Assembly (NCBI RefSeq): GCF_022605725.1
Contig: NC_065558.1
Location: 8,246,001-8,310,000 of the forward strand
Direction of reading: 5' to 3'
Length of the DNA stretch: 64,000 nt
Source: Anthonomus grandis grandis
Taxonomy: Eukaryota; Arthropoda; Insecta; Coleoptera; Curculionidae
Both the position numbers and the translations under genes were made by a program. The notes beneath the pieces are model-generated. The model was not told the origin of the DNA, did no database searches, and was given only the letters and a program-made list of their open reading frames with translations. This document shows, one piece after another, positions 12,001 to 22,839 of the stretch; within the stretch, counting starts at the first letter, position 1; each line of letters opens with the position of its first letter.

Positions 12001-12567
12001 CAGGGTGTTTTTTAAGTTGAGGTTTTTCTTTTAACACTAAGTATATAGAACGCAAGAAAATAAGAACTTTTATAAGAATAAAATTTTGTCTTAAATTGTC
12101 TTGTTTCTGAGATACAGGGTCTTCACGTTTTACATTTTGCTAACTTAAACACACTGTATTTTGGAGGAAAGCAATTTCGACGATAAAAAATGTGATTATA
12201 AAAAACTTTATTTTTTATTTAAATGCAATGAATATTTTTATTATTTGGCAGAACAAAAATTTGTAATTTTTTAGGCCATTTTTATTTAACATGTTTTTTC
12301 ATTCATAACCGAGAAATCGATTGTTAAAAAAAAAAAACTTTTATAATTTGTGCTTTAAAAACGACATTTTGTAGGTCAAAATAAGAACAAAAGTTCCTAT
12401 AAACAGATGACTTAAATTGCTTAGTCTCCTAGCAAAATGAAAAATTTTTACACCCTGTATCTCAGAATCAAGACCTTTTTGAACAAAATTTTATTCTTAT
12501 AAAAGTTTTTATTTTCTTACATTCTATATAGTGTTAAAATGTAAACCCCAAATTTAAAAACACCCTG
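12001..12567. mobile_element. MITE with long inverted repeats (CAGGGTGTTTTT family)
   Basis: Arms of about 150 bp are inverted copies. The left begins CAGGGTGTTTTTTAAG at 12001 and the right ends AAAAACACCCTG at 12567. Matching internal blocks include TTTTATAAGAATAAAATTTTG and TCTGAGATACAGGGT. TATA borders both ends. It is non-coding and inserted in the intron of the Harbinger MADF gene, so it is younger than the host element. Confidence 0.8.
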
Positions 12568-12641
12568 TATATATTTGAATAATTCTGTAGGTATGTTGAA
12601 TCTGTGACTTGATAAACATAAAATAATTTGGTAAAACTTAC

Positions 12642-12819
12642 CTTTTTCATTCTTTTCCTTATCCCCAAGTTCATTCCAATTCTCAATGAATTTTTCACAT
12701 AATTCAGTCCATAATTTTTTCTTTAGATTTTTATCTGAATATTCTTTTTGTTTCGTATTGTACAATGCTGGTCGTTTTTCGACTTCAGTAATAAACAATT
12801 CAACATCTATAGCAGCCAT
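12642..12819 (-). CDS. Harbinger accessory protein (MADF-type), exon 1
   Basis: First exon of the MADF protein, 178 bases. I chose the methionine at 12819 (MAAIDVELFITEVEKRPALYN), since the MADF core begins right after it. An upstream in-frame ATG at 12849 is possible. Residues of about 6-58 show the MADF pattern (FITEVEKRPALYNTKQKEYSD, LWTELCEKFIENW). The GTAAGT donor begins at 12641. A 1.6 kb intron containing a MITE and the end of the transposase gene separates it from exon 2; the join EKG-NELQKRW is in frame. Confidence 0.83.
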
Positions 12820-13019
12820 TTTTGTTGTAATTTGCCGGCTTATCGACAAATATTAACTACAAAGCAACTTTTTTCAAAGCAAATCACCAGTGAGCGCGAT
12901 CCCGTTTAAAACAAGCTTGTTCTATTTTATCAGCAACTGTTTCGTCTCTCAAAGAATCCAACAGGTTGGAATTTTTTAGTTACCGCAACTAAATAATCAC
13001 CTGTGTGCGGTAGGCCTTA

Positions 13020-14090
13020 TGGTCTTCTGCAACAGGTCACTTCCGGTGGCCATCTTTGACCCTCTCAGTACTTGTGGCGCGAAATTCAAATGTCGAAATA
13101 AAATGTTCCAGGAATATGAAATAAGACACTATTTTCATAAAATTTATTTTATTCTTATTAAAGAAACACATATTAATGGCAAATATTAAATTTTTATTAC
13201 CAGGGGATTACTTTCAGAGGGTCAGAACAAGTTTTTCTTCTCTTGTGCGCAAATATGACGGAAAATGTTGAAAAATTACTTCTGAGCAATCTTGATTATG
13301 AAAAGTGCTAGTGCGTGGATTTGAATTTCCCGCCACAGCTCTATTTAGAGCATTCCGTGTGAAAGTCAAAATAAAGAATGTCACAGTTTTTGTATAAAAT
13401 ACTTCAGGAAAGCAGATTGTTTTTGATTATTCTACATAAAAATGGTCCATTGTTTGGCTTTACTTGGTATGTCACTTGTGGCGGCCATCTTGGCAAAGTT
13501 ATGGCGCAAAATTCAAATGATCCATTGTTTCTTATGGCCTTCCTGAATACGTCACTTCCGGTGGCCCAGGAAATAAAATGTTACATGAATATGGAATAAA
13601 ACACAATTTCCGACAATTGATTTATTTTACTCTCATTAAACAATAGACAACAAATTAATATCTATCATATAAGCAAATATTGATGTTTTATTACCGTGAG
13701 GAGGTTTCTCGAAGGTCAGAAAAAGTTGACCTTGTATGGAACAACTGACAGTAAAATTGAAAAATTGCTTTCGAGCAATCCTGATAATAAAAGGTGTAGG
13801 TGCAAGCATTTGAGTTTCCCGCCATAACTTTACCGAGAAATTCAAAATGGCCGCCGGGAGTGACATACCGGAGAAAGGTAAAATAGAGGATTGTAATTGT
13901 GACAATAAACTCGACCTTGTCACTTCCTGCGGCCATCTTGGACCTTCTCATAGTACTTACGGTGCGAAATTCAAATGTCGAAATAAAATGTTATATAAGT
14001 ATGAAATAAAACACAACTTCCATCAACTGATTTATTTTATTCTCATTAAACAATAGACAACAAATATTTATCATATATGGCAAATTTTGG
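13020..14090. repeat. Tandemly repeated unit of about 410-470 bp
   Basis: Three partial units share the same order of blocks: CACTTCCGGTGGCCATCTT-like, GGCGCGAAATTCAAATG, CGAAATAAAATGTT, TAAAACACAATTTCC and CTCATTAAACAATAGACAACA. The CGAAATAAAATGTT block starts near 13097, 13570 and 13980. The same sequence also lies left of the Harbinger element (9600-9710), so that element inserted into this repeat. ORFs of 69-95 codons here are repeat-derived. Confidence 0.7.
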
Positions 14091-14350
14091 CATTGAATGC
14101 TTTGGCATTAAACCCCATCTGAACTAAACATTTAATACTCTGAAAATAATTAATATAACATATTTACATAAACTGTTAAGTAATACTAGAAAATAACTAA
14201 CATAATATAATATATTTGCATAATATATAGCATTAACGACGTGTGAAAATACTTTTCTCTTCTTGTTTTTTGTAAAAATACTATTCTATGACTAAAAGGC
14301 ATTATTGTATCGTCTAATTTACTACATTTACATGATCACTAGAAGTTTGA
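14091..14350 (-). other. Presumed 3' UTR and flank of charlatan
   Basis: AT-rich sequence directly after the charlatan stop codon on the minus strand. No gene. No strong polyadenylation signal was picked out before the repeat that begins at about 14090. Confidence 0.35.
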
Positions 14351-16522
14351 CTAATTTACTTCCATTTGAAGGTTATTGGTATTTTCTACACTATTAGTAG
14401 CTACTTCACCCTTATTATTATTAAACTTTTCCCCCTCATCATCGTTATCCAATAAAACCTCATTATCCCGTTCACCGTTACTGGCCTCCAACCTTAAATT
14501 ATCACATAACATGTAACCGTTCACATGATTAACCTTATTTGGTATAAAATGAAGTTTCGTATGGTCACGTAGAAAGTGAACCTGTGGCACTGAAAAATCA
14601 CAGTGATCGCACGCATAAGTATGAACAACCCCGGAGACACTTTTGTGTTTCTTTTGGTGATTTTCTAGGGCATCCCTACGTGTGTTCACGTAAGGACAAT
14701 ATTGGCACCAATGCAGTTTTTTCTCCTCACTGGGCACCGGAGTCCTCTGATGCAGAATCTCAGACATTTGCTGCTCCTCTGCGCTAATTTTCACTAAATC
14801 CGTGCAAGAATCTTCTTCTGCTTCTTCTTCCTCGTCTTCGTCATCATCCAGGTTCTCTTCAGAGTCTTCTTCCTTTTTGGCTGCATGAGCGTCATCACTG
14901 AACTTGTGTTTCTTCAAATGTTGCACAAAGTTCGCATAGTACTTCACCGAATAGTCGCATGCAGCACAGTTGTATCGCTGGTTAGATCCGTGGAGACCCA
15001 AATGGATTTTGTACTGCTCACGTTTCTCGAATGCGCTGGGGCATTTATGGCACTTGTAACGTTTCTCTTTGGCTCTGCCGTTTTTTATGTACGTTTGATA
15101 GATGAAGTCTGGATTGCCGTGCATTTGGGTGCCGAAATGTTCTTCAGAAGCTTTACTCCTTTTTGTTTGGGTTTCCTCGGTTGCTGATTGCCTCTGTTGG
15201 GCTTCATGAAGTTGCTGAAACAAGTCGGTTCCAGACAGAGGGACTGTTAAAGCGGATTTCAAGGGTTTACTAAGGAACGATGCCAGAATGTTGTTTTTTT
15301 GTTCCAGTTTGCTCTTGACTGGTTCGGTTTTCCATATTACGTCCCCTTCGGGTCCTGTGGCTTCTTTTAAGGGAGCTTCAGCATGTTCGGAGCTTACCGT
15401 GTGAAAGCTTTTAAGCACATTGGTTCTTTCTTGGTAGTCTGTGGTGTGCACTTTGGAGTGGGATTTTAAGTAGTCGTCCACGTTAGTGGCGTAAGTGCAG
15501 TGCTCGCATTTAAACTGGTTGTCTAGGTTATTATGGAAATCTTTGTGTATAGCGAGCTCGTTTTCTTTTAAGAATCTTGCTGGACATTCTTGGCAAAAGT
15601 GCAAAAACTTCTCAGTGTCCACCTCTTCCATTTCAACTTCTAAAAACTCGGAGGTATCAAACTCGTTGTTACCTAGCAGTTCTTTCAGTTGTTCTTCGTC
15701 AGGCTTGGTGGTGTCCACTGGGCAATGCACCACTCCGTACACCCCCTGGTGTACTTTTATATGTGAAGAGAGCACCCCCGCATTATTACACACGTAATTG
15801 CACTCGGTGCACTTGTGCTCCTGCTCATTTACTTTAGGAGACTTTTCGCGGGCGCCATGCATCTTTTCGTGCTCCTGAATGTTGACCTTACGAGAGTTCA
15901 CGTGAGGACAGAACCGGCACTTAAACATTTTCGAAAACTGATTATTCTTCGACACCCACACCAAAGGAATATCAGTAGAATCAGAAACTTCCTCCCCAGA
16001 ATCACCACCAGCCGCTTGACTATTATTCTTCATATTGATTCCGTGCACCTTCATATGTTGATGCAACAAATGTCGCTTGCTAACGTTATAATTGCAATGA
16101 TCGCAAACGTACTGACCGCCCCGATATTTATGAAACTGTTTGTGATAAGTGTACTGGGATTTCGAATTGGTCACGTAAGGACAGAGGGAGCATTTGAACT
16201 TTTTCCCTTCCGGGTCACTAGAGGTCGTCTCGTGCAACTTTAAATGTTCGATAAAGTCCTTCTCGGCGTTCACGCGATAGTTGCAATACATACACTTGAA
16301 CGCGGCAGTGTTTTGGGGCAAATGTCCCTCGAAGTGTCCTTGGAAGTCCGCGTTCGTGTCGGTGGTGTAGGGACAAACGCTGCATTTGTACACTCCAGAT
16401 TGTGAGGAGGGATCCAAGTCGTCCAGGTCGTCCAACAGTTGCTCCTCGATTTCGATTTTTTCTTGGCCGTTCTTAGTGCTGACCACTCTTATATCGCCGC
16501 TGTGTTTCAATCTGCAGTGACG
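14351..16522 (-). CDS. chn: Charlatan-like zinc-finger protein, last exon (about 12 C2H2 fingers)
   Basis: Final 724 codons, stop included, of a large C2H2 transcription factor. The exon opens after a TTTTCAG acceptor (16523-16524) with RHCRLKHSG, the second half of a finger whose cysteines are in exon 36687-37146. About twelve further fingers of the FKCxxCxY type follow, in groups: four at the start, then FKCRFCPHV and HKCTECNYV, then HFCQECPAR and FKCEHCTYA, then YKCHKCPSA and YNCAACDYS, and a final pair HWCQYCPYV and YACDHCDFS. Acidic linkers separate them (a Glu/Asp run near 14820-14860) and the tail is Asn-rich. Close finger pairs with linkers unlike TGEKP are typical of the REST/charlatan group. 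In Drosophila, Charlatan is a nuclear REST-like regulator of neural genes, including achaete-scute. The gene name rests on my recognition of conserved segments; a C2H2 gene is certain. Confidence 0.88.
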   Translation of the reverse strand, partial: RHCRLKHSGDIRVVSTKNGQEKIEIEEQLLDDLDDLDPSSQSGVYKCSVCPYTTDTNADFQGHFEGHLPQNTAAFKCMYCNYRVNAEKDFIEHLKLHETTSSDPEGKKFKCSLCPYVTNSKSQYTYHKQFHKYRGGQYVCDHCNYNVSKRHLLHQHMKVHGINMKNNSQAAGGDSGEEVSDSTDIPLVWVSKNNQFSKMFKCRFCPHVNSRKVNIQEHEKMHGAREKSPKVNEQEHKCTECNYVCNNAGVLSSHIKVHQGVYGVVHCPVDTTKPDEEQLKELLGNNEFDTSEFLEVEMEEVDTEKFLHFCQECPARFLKENELAIHKDFHNNLDNQFKCEHCTYATNVDDYLKSHSKVHTTDYQERTNVLKSFHTVSSEHAEAPLKEATGPEGDVIWKTEPVKSKLEQKNNILASFLSKPLKSALTVPLSGTDLFQQLHEAQQRQSATEETQTKRSKASEEHFGTQMHGNPDFIYQTYIKNGRAKEKRYKCHKCPSAFEKREQYKIHLGLHGSNQRYNCAACDYSVKYYANFVQHLKKHKFSDDAHAAKKEEDSEENLDDDEDEEEEAEEDSCTDLVKISAEEQQMSEILHQRTPVPSEEKKLHWCQYCPYVNTRRDALENHQKKHKSVSGVVHTYACDHCDFSVPQVHFLRDHTKLHFIPNKVNHVNGYMLCDNLRLEASNGERDNEVLLDNDDEGEKFNNNKGEVATNSVENTNNLQMEVN

Positions 16523-17856
16523 CTGAAAAGAAATAAGATTGTCAGTATTTAATTCAAGAGTCAATTTGTGTTTTAAGATTATTAATGAATTTTTTGGAGC
16601 AAGTGTTTACTCCAGCTGAACATGGGTTGGGTTAATACGAAATTTAATCTGAATATTTATTTCAAGCATTTTAAACAGGAAGGCCCGGATTTACAAAAAA
16701 TGGCGTAAGGTTGGTAATTTGTTGCTGGTCAACTGATTTATTTTGTACATTTACGTTTATATCACAGATGTACATATTATTGTGTTTTCTGCAAAACAGG
16801 AATAGCAAAATAAACAGTAAAAAGTGACAAGATTATATTTGTGGCCTGTGAACTGTGCCTTATCAATAACGATCTAGAAGTAGCAAATTCTATTCAAGTT
16901 TCTATAGATAATAATACTTGTATGTAAATAAACTTATATTTTATCGTTCGATCTATCTCTTGCTTCAAACGATGTGTAATAAGCTGAATGAATAATTTTT
17001 TTATTCCATCTTTTTTTTACATTTTTAAGAGTCCTTTTTTAACCTTAAGAAAAAACTAACATAAAACTTTTGAAGAACTTGAAAGAAAAACTCACAAATC
17101 TGTAACACTACTTATATAATAACGTGCCGTACTACTGTAGTTGAAGGAAAACTCTGTATCTGACCTCTATGGTAATACATAACATCCATAGCTTATCATT
17201 CTTTTTTTTGTAAGGTGTTTATATATATTTTATTGTCCTGACGAGTACGGTTGCTAGATCGATTTGAGTATTAGATTTCATATTATCTAAAAGTATCATA
17301 TTGAAATACTAGTAAAATCATTATTTTAGAAATATATTTGTATCCAATTAAATATAATTTACTTTCGTCTTTTTTTTATCACGAAGGGAGGTTAAGACAA
17401 AAAATATATAAAATAACAGGAGAAAAATACTTTTTATTAAGAATTGAAAGATGTAAAATGTTCTGTCATTTAATACAATTGCAAAATGGAGACGGATTTT
17501 TAATTACAGACTTGTTTGATCATGTAGTCTAGTTGAATATAAGAAATTTATATATAATACACTATATAGGATACTTATTTCAAACATTTTAAACAGGAAG
17601 GCTTCAGTGATAACTTAGTCAAAAACTGTTTTCAATTAGTCCAGGGTTCACATTCAAAAGGAATGGGACAAAACAGGGAATTATGTAGATTTTAACCTAT
17701 AAGCTCCATCTTTCCAAAGAATAATTCAAAATGTCTCAAATGCCGAAAAGTAACAAATGATATTTTTCTCAGGAACTTTAGAACGAGATTTCCTAAGTAA
17801 GGTTAATTTAAGTATCTAGAGCTGTGAGATTCTTTAATTATACTGTTTTATTTTTC
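16523..17856. other. Start of the 20 kb last intron of charlatan
   Basis: AT-rich intron DNA. The only structure I see is a diverged direct repeat of about 32 bp (TTATTTCAAGCATTTTAAACAGGAAGGC-like) near 16650 and 17570. No coding exon is apparent, and a short ORF at 17338-17532 is unsupported. Confidence 0.4.
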
Positions 17857-18127
17857 GAAGTTCGTACAAGAACTTGAAAAAAAAAATTTCAAAAATATTG
17901 ATTTTTTTAAAATTTATTCGGCACAAAGTTCATAGCTCATAAAATTGACCAGATATCATTTTGAAAAATTGTACATGGACAATTTTATTAGACACCTATT
18001 TCAAAGTTCGTACGAGAATTTGAGAAAAAAATATTTTTCGAAAATATTGTTTTTTTTCTAATTTATTCGACACAAAGCTCATAACTCATAAAATTGATCA
18101 GATAGCATTTTGAAAATTTGTACATAT
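17857..18127. repeat. Satellite-like repeat, left of the transposon nest
   Basis: About two units of a repeat with the blocks TTCGTACGAGAATTTGAG, a run of A, CGAAAATATTGATTTTTTT, AATTTATTCGACACAAAGC, TCATAACTCATAAAATTGA, CAGATATCATTTTGAAAA and TTGTACA. Units start near 17861 and 18007. The same repeat resumes at 27077, showing that the intervening 9 kb is an insertion. The final ATAT (18124-18127) is the left copy of the target duplication. Confidence 0.8.
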
Positions 18128-19081
18128 CGTCGGTCATCTCACGAAGGGGCGTATCTTATATTTAGCAAATTGTTCAGGAGAGGCAAAAAACGAAAATGTT
18201 TCATATTTGAATTGCCGAAGAGCCGGAAATAATTGAGATTCAGATCTAATATTTTTATATCTTGCGTACTGCTATGTAGCCTATGAGTACCTGTCGCATA
18301 AAGCGTTATAACTATTTACGCTTTCGAAAAAAAATAATTTTGAATGCAGATACGTCACTTGGTGTGAAACTAAATCTTGACTTTTGTGAGGTACGTCTCT
18401 TATCCTTAAAAAATATTGAAAAATAAGTAGGCACAAAAAAATAGCTAGTTAAAAATCAAATAATATTTTATGACAAAATAAAATAAACAGTAATCAAAAT
18501 ATTAAAAAAGCATTAAAAAACAAATAAATCAAATTCACAAATGAAGAAAATATCATTATGCTGTAACAAAAAAAAAACTTTGAACGAAAATTAACAGTGT
18601 TTTCTGCATGTTATAATATTGAATACAAAAGTATTACTAATAATATTAGTAGTGACACAACTTCATTCCTAAGTTATGCCTATTCGTCAGTGTGGGGAAG
18701 AGAGAGGAAAAACTGTTGATGCTTCGGTGAACGAATTACTGGAGTTTCTCCTTGACACAATGAAATCAAGTCTTTATATTTTTTTCCAGATATTTTTGGC
18801 AGTTCCTTGTTCAGTTGAGGTAGTTCTGATGCTGATACATCAAGGGTTACACGTTTTAGAACTATACAGTCATGCTCAGGCTCTAAATGGCTAAAATATT
18901 TTAAGAGGGTCAGCTTGTTTAACTAATAATTCCATTACGTTAGTCCACTTAACGTTCTTGCCACGCTCACTGGTTCTAATACTTAAGATTCTAAGGTCTT
19001 TTGACAATGACTTAAAACCTTTAAAGTCTCTGAACAGCATTGGAATAACCCTGTAAGGTCTTTTTGTTCGTGCCAGACTAA

Positions 19082-20214
19082 TTATTGTGTATGAGAAGGC
19101 AAAAATATATTACCAGCTTTGGAAATAGCTCTGTTGATAGCACTGTGGGCTGAATCTCCTTCGCTTTGCCCATGATTTGTTTCAAAAAAACGTAAAGAGG
19201 TTTTCTCTATTGTGGGAAATTTGCTTATGGAATGAATCAGCATAGAAGCGACGATGGAATTTTTGTTTTGGCCGTAACATCCGTCTGCGTACAAATAAAA
19301 ATTCCGAATACCTTTCTTACTATAATATTCCAGAAGTTGTAATACGCAGGATGCTATTTCAGAAGAACCACGCTTAATGACTGCTTCGTTCCACACGAAA
19401 CAAAAGCACTCTTTCGTTGCTATGTTATAAAACATAAAATTTTATGTGGCCAAACGACTTTTATAAAAAATGGCGCTTTCATTGGAAATTGACACATAAA
19501 TCACCTGTTGTAAGTCAACAACACCACACACACTGGATGAATCTTCTATGGCTTTTTTTTACACTGGGATTTCAGTAAACGAACCCTTGTTTTTTCGGCA
19601 ATATGAATATCGGAGCGAGTTTTTAGTTTCTCTTTAACGGTTTATTCGCCTTCCCTATAGGATACGCAAAGAGAACACAAATCTTTTTTTGGTGAGTGAA
19701 AAGATAAATTTTTAGTTTTAAAAAATCTTTTATAGGTATGACTACTTGGTTTTTCCATCCTTCCAATTTTCTTTAATTCATCTAGATACATACCATGCAT
19801 TCTCCTTAGATTCAAATCTGGATGCAAGTACATTTTGGTCGTGCTAGCACGACAATAATGAGATTCCATCTTGGGAAATCCATCGATGTGATCACTATAA
19901 GTTCCTCTCGTTGTTTGTCGCCATTATTTCTCTGTCTTCCTCCCCTTTTATCTGTTTCCAAGATTCCAGCTTCTTTTACCTTACTTAAAGCAGTTCTGGC
20001 TGTACGTTCTAAAATCGATAACGTATTCAAAAATAATTTTTTACAAACTATCAAGCATTTTCCAGATAATGCTGTTAAACTGTAAACTATACTTTGTTGT
20101 CTTCTTGACTCCTTATTAGTAGTTTTTCTTTTGGTTGTTCTGTTTTCCATGTGTCGTATAAGATACTCCCTTTGCCGCGTCAAATCACCAAGTTCATAAT
20201 AATATTTGAAAATT
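19082..20214 (-). pseudogene. Outer element transposase, 3' part (broken)
   Basis: C-terminal portion of the outer transposase, separated from its 5' part by the nested element. It resumes at the AATT duplication (20211-20214) and runs FKYYYELGD, QREYLIRHM, then a VCKKLFLNTLSI segment. A frameshift lies near 19875. Next comes ESHYCR with PDLNLRRMHGMY, then FFKTKNLSFHSPKKDLCSLC. A DLQQVIY motif near 19500-19525 carries the first probable catalytic Asp. After further damage, NEAVIKRGSSEIASCVL and LYADGCYGQNKNS (second Asp) are readable. The same blocks occur in the same order in the 20215-22835 element, so the two are homologous. The region after 19620 has several stops. The family resembles a widespread group of insect transposase-like proteins (DUF7869 type, from memory). 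Confidence 0.8.
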
Positions 20215-20490
20215 GAAGGGTGGAAAAGCTAGAGAGACTAAGTGCCAAAAATTTTAGTATTAACATTTTTGCAAAAAACAGACCTATTTACTGGGATGGA
20301 TGTCCTATAAGCGACCTAAGTCCATATAACCATTGAAAGCGCCAGTAAACACGCATGACATAAACGTAGGACCTATCTCCAGAAAGGCAGGTCGAGCTTG
20401 TGGGCCTAAGTGCCAACAGCGGCGCCTGTCGCATTGTTCCTTATTATTTATTTGTCAGTTTACCTTCTGCTTCGAACGTGTTTGCGTTAA

Positions 20491-20610
20491 ATAGTAAAGG
20501 AGGTTAAAATAAATAAGAAAAATGACAGGAATAAAAGAAGAGTCAGTGGAAAGGAATATCAAACTAAAAGTGGCAGATTGCGGCCTGCAAAATCATTGCC
20601 AGCGGAAATG
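20491..20610 (+). CDS. Inner transposase, probable upstream exon
   Basis: A short exon read in the frame that contains RVSGKEYQTKSGRLRPAKS and ends at ATG|GTAAGT. It joins in phase to 20970, giving E-M-V-T-C-K-C. The outer element carries the parallel block (LGKEYISPFTKKPVSS, then a Cys-rich stretch), so this is coding sequence. No ATG is found in this frame after the preceding stop at 20488. The true start is therefore in a further upstream exon or has been lost. The 5' boundary given is just the end of the open frame. Confidence 0.5.
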
Positions 20611-20969
20611 GTAAGTTTATGGTTATGTCGAATTGCTTCCAATAATAATTTAACGCGGAAATATCAATAACGTTTCACGACCAGCATGTTGCTTGGTTAA
20701 AAACCACGCCTCTTAACTTTATAGGTAGGTACAACATGGTGTAGATGCTTTTGGTATAAAATTATTGAGCATTTTTGTTTATAAGAGAGTAATTCGCACA
20801 AAAACTTTTTAGTTAACTTTAAATGGCTTAATTTTATTGACCAAATTACCAATTCTTTGTATTAGGTACCTACCTAGTTTTGACATCAGTATTGTTTTTG
20901 TTGATTTAAATGATCTTAAAATAATTGATTAATACATTTCATTGGATACTTAAGGTTGTTTTTTTGTAG

Positions 20970-22560
20970 GTAACTTGTAAATGCAAGTACAGTTGCCGCG
21001 TGCTTTCCTTTGAACAAAGGTTAAAGCTTCACCAAGATTTCTATTTACTTGATGAAAAAAACCAAGGAACCTACCTAATGGGAATCATACAAATAGCCGA
21101 AATTCAAAGAAGGTGTCATGGCCACTATGACACGCCAGCTGCGAGTCGAAGGCAATGTTCAGTTTATTACCAGAATCCAGATAAATCAGGAAAATTACTT
21201 CACGTATGTAAAAAAACATTTTGTAACACATTCGCTTTGTCCGACAAGAGAGTACACAATCTTGTTTTAAGAAAGCAAAATGGGGAATACATCTTTAAAG
21301 AAAAAAGGGGAGTAAAAAACCTAAAGTTTACTGAAAGGGATGAGTTATCTGTTATAAATCATATAAACTCAATTCCGGCAGAGGAGAGTCATTATGGAAG
21401 AAGTCAGTCTTCTAAAAAGGAACCTTAGTCCGGATCTTAACATCAACCGGCTTTTTCATGCATTCAAAGATAAATATCCAAATTCCGTGGTTACATACAA
21501 ATATTATAGTCGAATATTTAAGACAAAGTTCCCCAATCTGTCGTTTCATCGACCAAGGACCGACACATGCAAGACGTGCGATTTTTTGGCATGTTCTATT
21601 AATTTGAATAACTCCGAAAGTTCTGAGGCCAAAACGAAATTAGCTTTGCATCATAGCAAATACAAAGCTGCTCTTGCAGATATGCATAATGATGTTTCTA
21701 ATTCAACCTTGCCATCTAGTCAGTTTACTGTCATTTCTATAGACTTGCAACAGGTTATGTTCGTTCCAACATTAACCCATAGTGACATGTTTGATAAAAG
21801 ACAGCTTTCGTGTTATAACTTGGCAGTACACATTAGCAATATTAATAAGGCCTACATGTGTATGTGGCATGAGGCCACAGCTTCCAGAGGTGGTGACGAA
21901 ATTGCCTCCTGTCTTCTTACAGTACTCAACGAACCTAATACTTTCTGCTACAAGGAACGGTTAATCATCTGGTCAGATAACTGTACTGGCCAGAATAAAA
22001 ATCGCATGATGCTGTTTTTGCTAATTTGGCTTGTAGCTCATGGCCAATTTAAAGAAATTACTCACAAATTTCTTATCAGTGGACACAGCTTTCTCAGCTG
22101 TGATCGAGATTTCGCTGTAATAGAGAAAAGAAAACGAAATTCAAAAGCTTTTATCCCCTCAGAATTACACGATATTGTAAAAACAGCGAGATACCATAAC
22201 CCATTTGAAGTCATAGATATGGATTCAGTCGGGCACTTTTTTCAAATTCAGCAAACAACTGATACACTTGTAAATACCAAAAATATGAACATTTCTAAAG
22301 CCACAGGAATTAGAATTTCTGACAGTCTTTTACGGGAAGGATATATTGAAATGAAAACGTCAAATGGCACATGCGAAAACTGGTATAAAATTAAAATATT
22401 TAAAAAAGGAAAGACATTTCAACACTTAAAAGAAGCAACATTCCTGGAAAAACCTAAAGGAGTAGTAATAAACCAAGATAAAAGGAAAAATTTATTGGAG
22501 ATGGTACCGTATCTTGGTAAAGAAGAATATAAGGAATTCTACAGATGTCTTCCAAACTAG
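20970..22560 (+). CDS. Inner element transposase, main exon with one frameshift
   Basis: Main exon, from a TTTTTGTAG acceptor to the stop at 22560. It starts with a Cys motif (VTCKCKYSC), a likely zinc-binding element shared with the outer transposase. It then shows VCKKTFCNTFALS, ESHYGR and SPDLNINRLFHAF. CKTC follows SFHRPRTD. The core shows ISIDLQQV (first Asp), MWHEATASRGGDEIASCLL, IIWSDNCTGQNKNR (second Asp) and ISGHSFLSCDRDFAVIE (third acidic position), an RNase-H-like DDE/D arrangement. The reading frame shifts by +1 near 21412-21425, at TCTAAAAAGGAACC, between ESHYGRSQS and LSPDLN. A single indel mutation is likelier than programmed frameshifting. Otherwise it is open for about 520 codons, so this copy is young. 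The superfamily is not certain (Sola-like is a candidate). Confidence 0.8.
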
Positions 22561-22839
22561 TTTAATTTGTTCATTTATTTTAAGTTTTGGTTCTTTTCTT
22601 TGTATTAATACAGAATGTTATTTTTTAACTAAAATTTTCGAGAAATAAAGTTTTTTAGTTTTGTTCACAATCCGTTGTTTAAAATACCCAATAATAATAA
22701 CACGGTACTTAGGCCCTCCAATTTAAAACCTTCTCAGCACGTCAAAGCTAGGCGACCTAAGTACCACAAATTAAAACACGCTCTCCTGTAAAATTATGTT
22801 TTTGGCACTTAGGCTCTCTAGCTTTTCCACCCTTCAATT

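Larger units (their letters stand above)
9713..13016 (+). mobile_element. Harbinger (PIF) DNA transposon, apparently complete
   Basis: Bounded by perfect 14-bp terminal inverted repeats, GGCCTACCGCACAC at 9713-9726 and its complement at 13003-13016. The similarity extends imperfectly into the interior. It is flanked by TTA on both sides (9710-9712 and 13017-13019), the 3-bp TWA duplication typical of Harbinger. Inside are the two genes expected of the superfamily: a spliced DDE transposase on plus and a spliced MADF/Myb-like protein on minus. A MITE of another family (12001-12567) sits in the intron of the MADF gene. The element lies about 580 bp upstream of the Hsf start codon, inside an older repeat. 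Confidence 0.92.
20215..22835 (+). mobile_element. Inner DNA transposon of the nest (DDE-like, AATT duplication)
   Basis: Terminal inverted repeats start GAAGGGTGGAAAAGCTAG at 20215 and end with the complement at 22835; with a few mismatches they extend through CTAAGTGCCAAAAA to about 37 bp. AATT lies on both sides (20211-20214, 22836-22839). Subterminal CCTAAGT motifs occur three times at each end (near 20240, 20313 and 20405; and 22705, 22747 and 22808). One plus-strand gene (20491-22560) fills it. It is inserted in the open frame of the outer transposase; joining across one AATT restores that frame exactly, which independently proves the boundaries. Confidence 0.9.

Noticed and set aside
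14584..16243. Plus-strand ORFs of 67-142 codons
   Set aside because: Antisense shadows of the charlatan last exon; no recognisable domains.
18676..18894. 72-codon ORF inside the outer transposon
   Set aside because: Not homologous to the transposase and not preserved as a pattern; chance frame.
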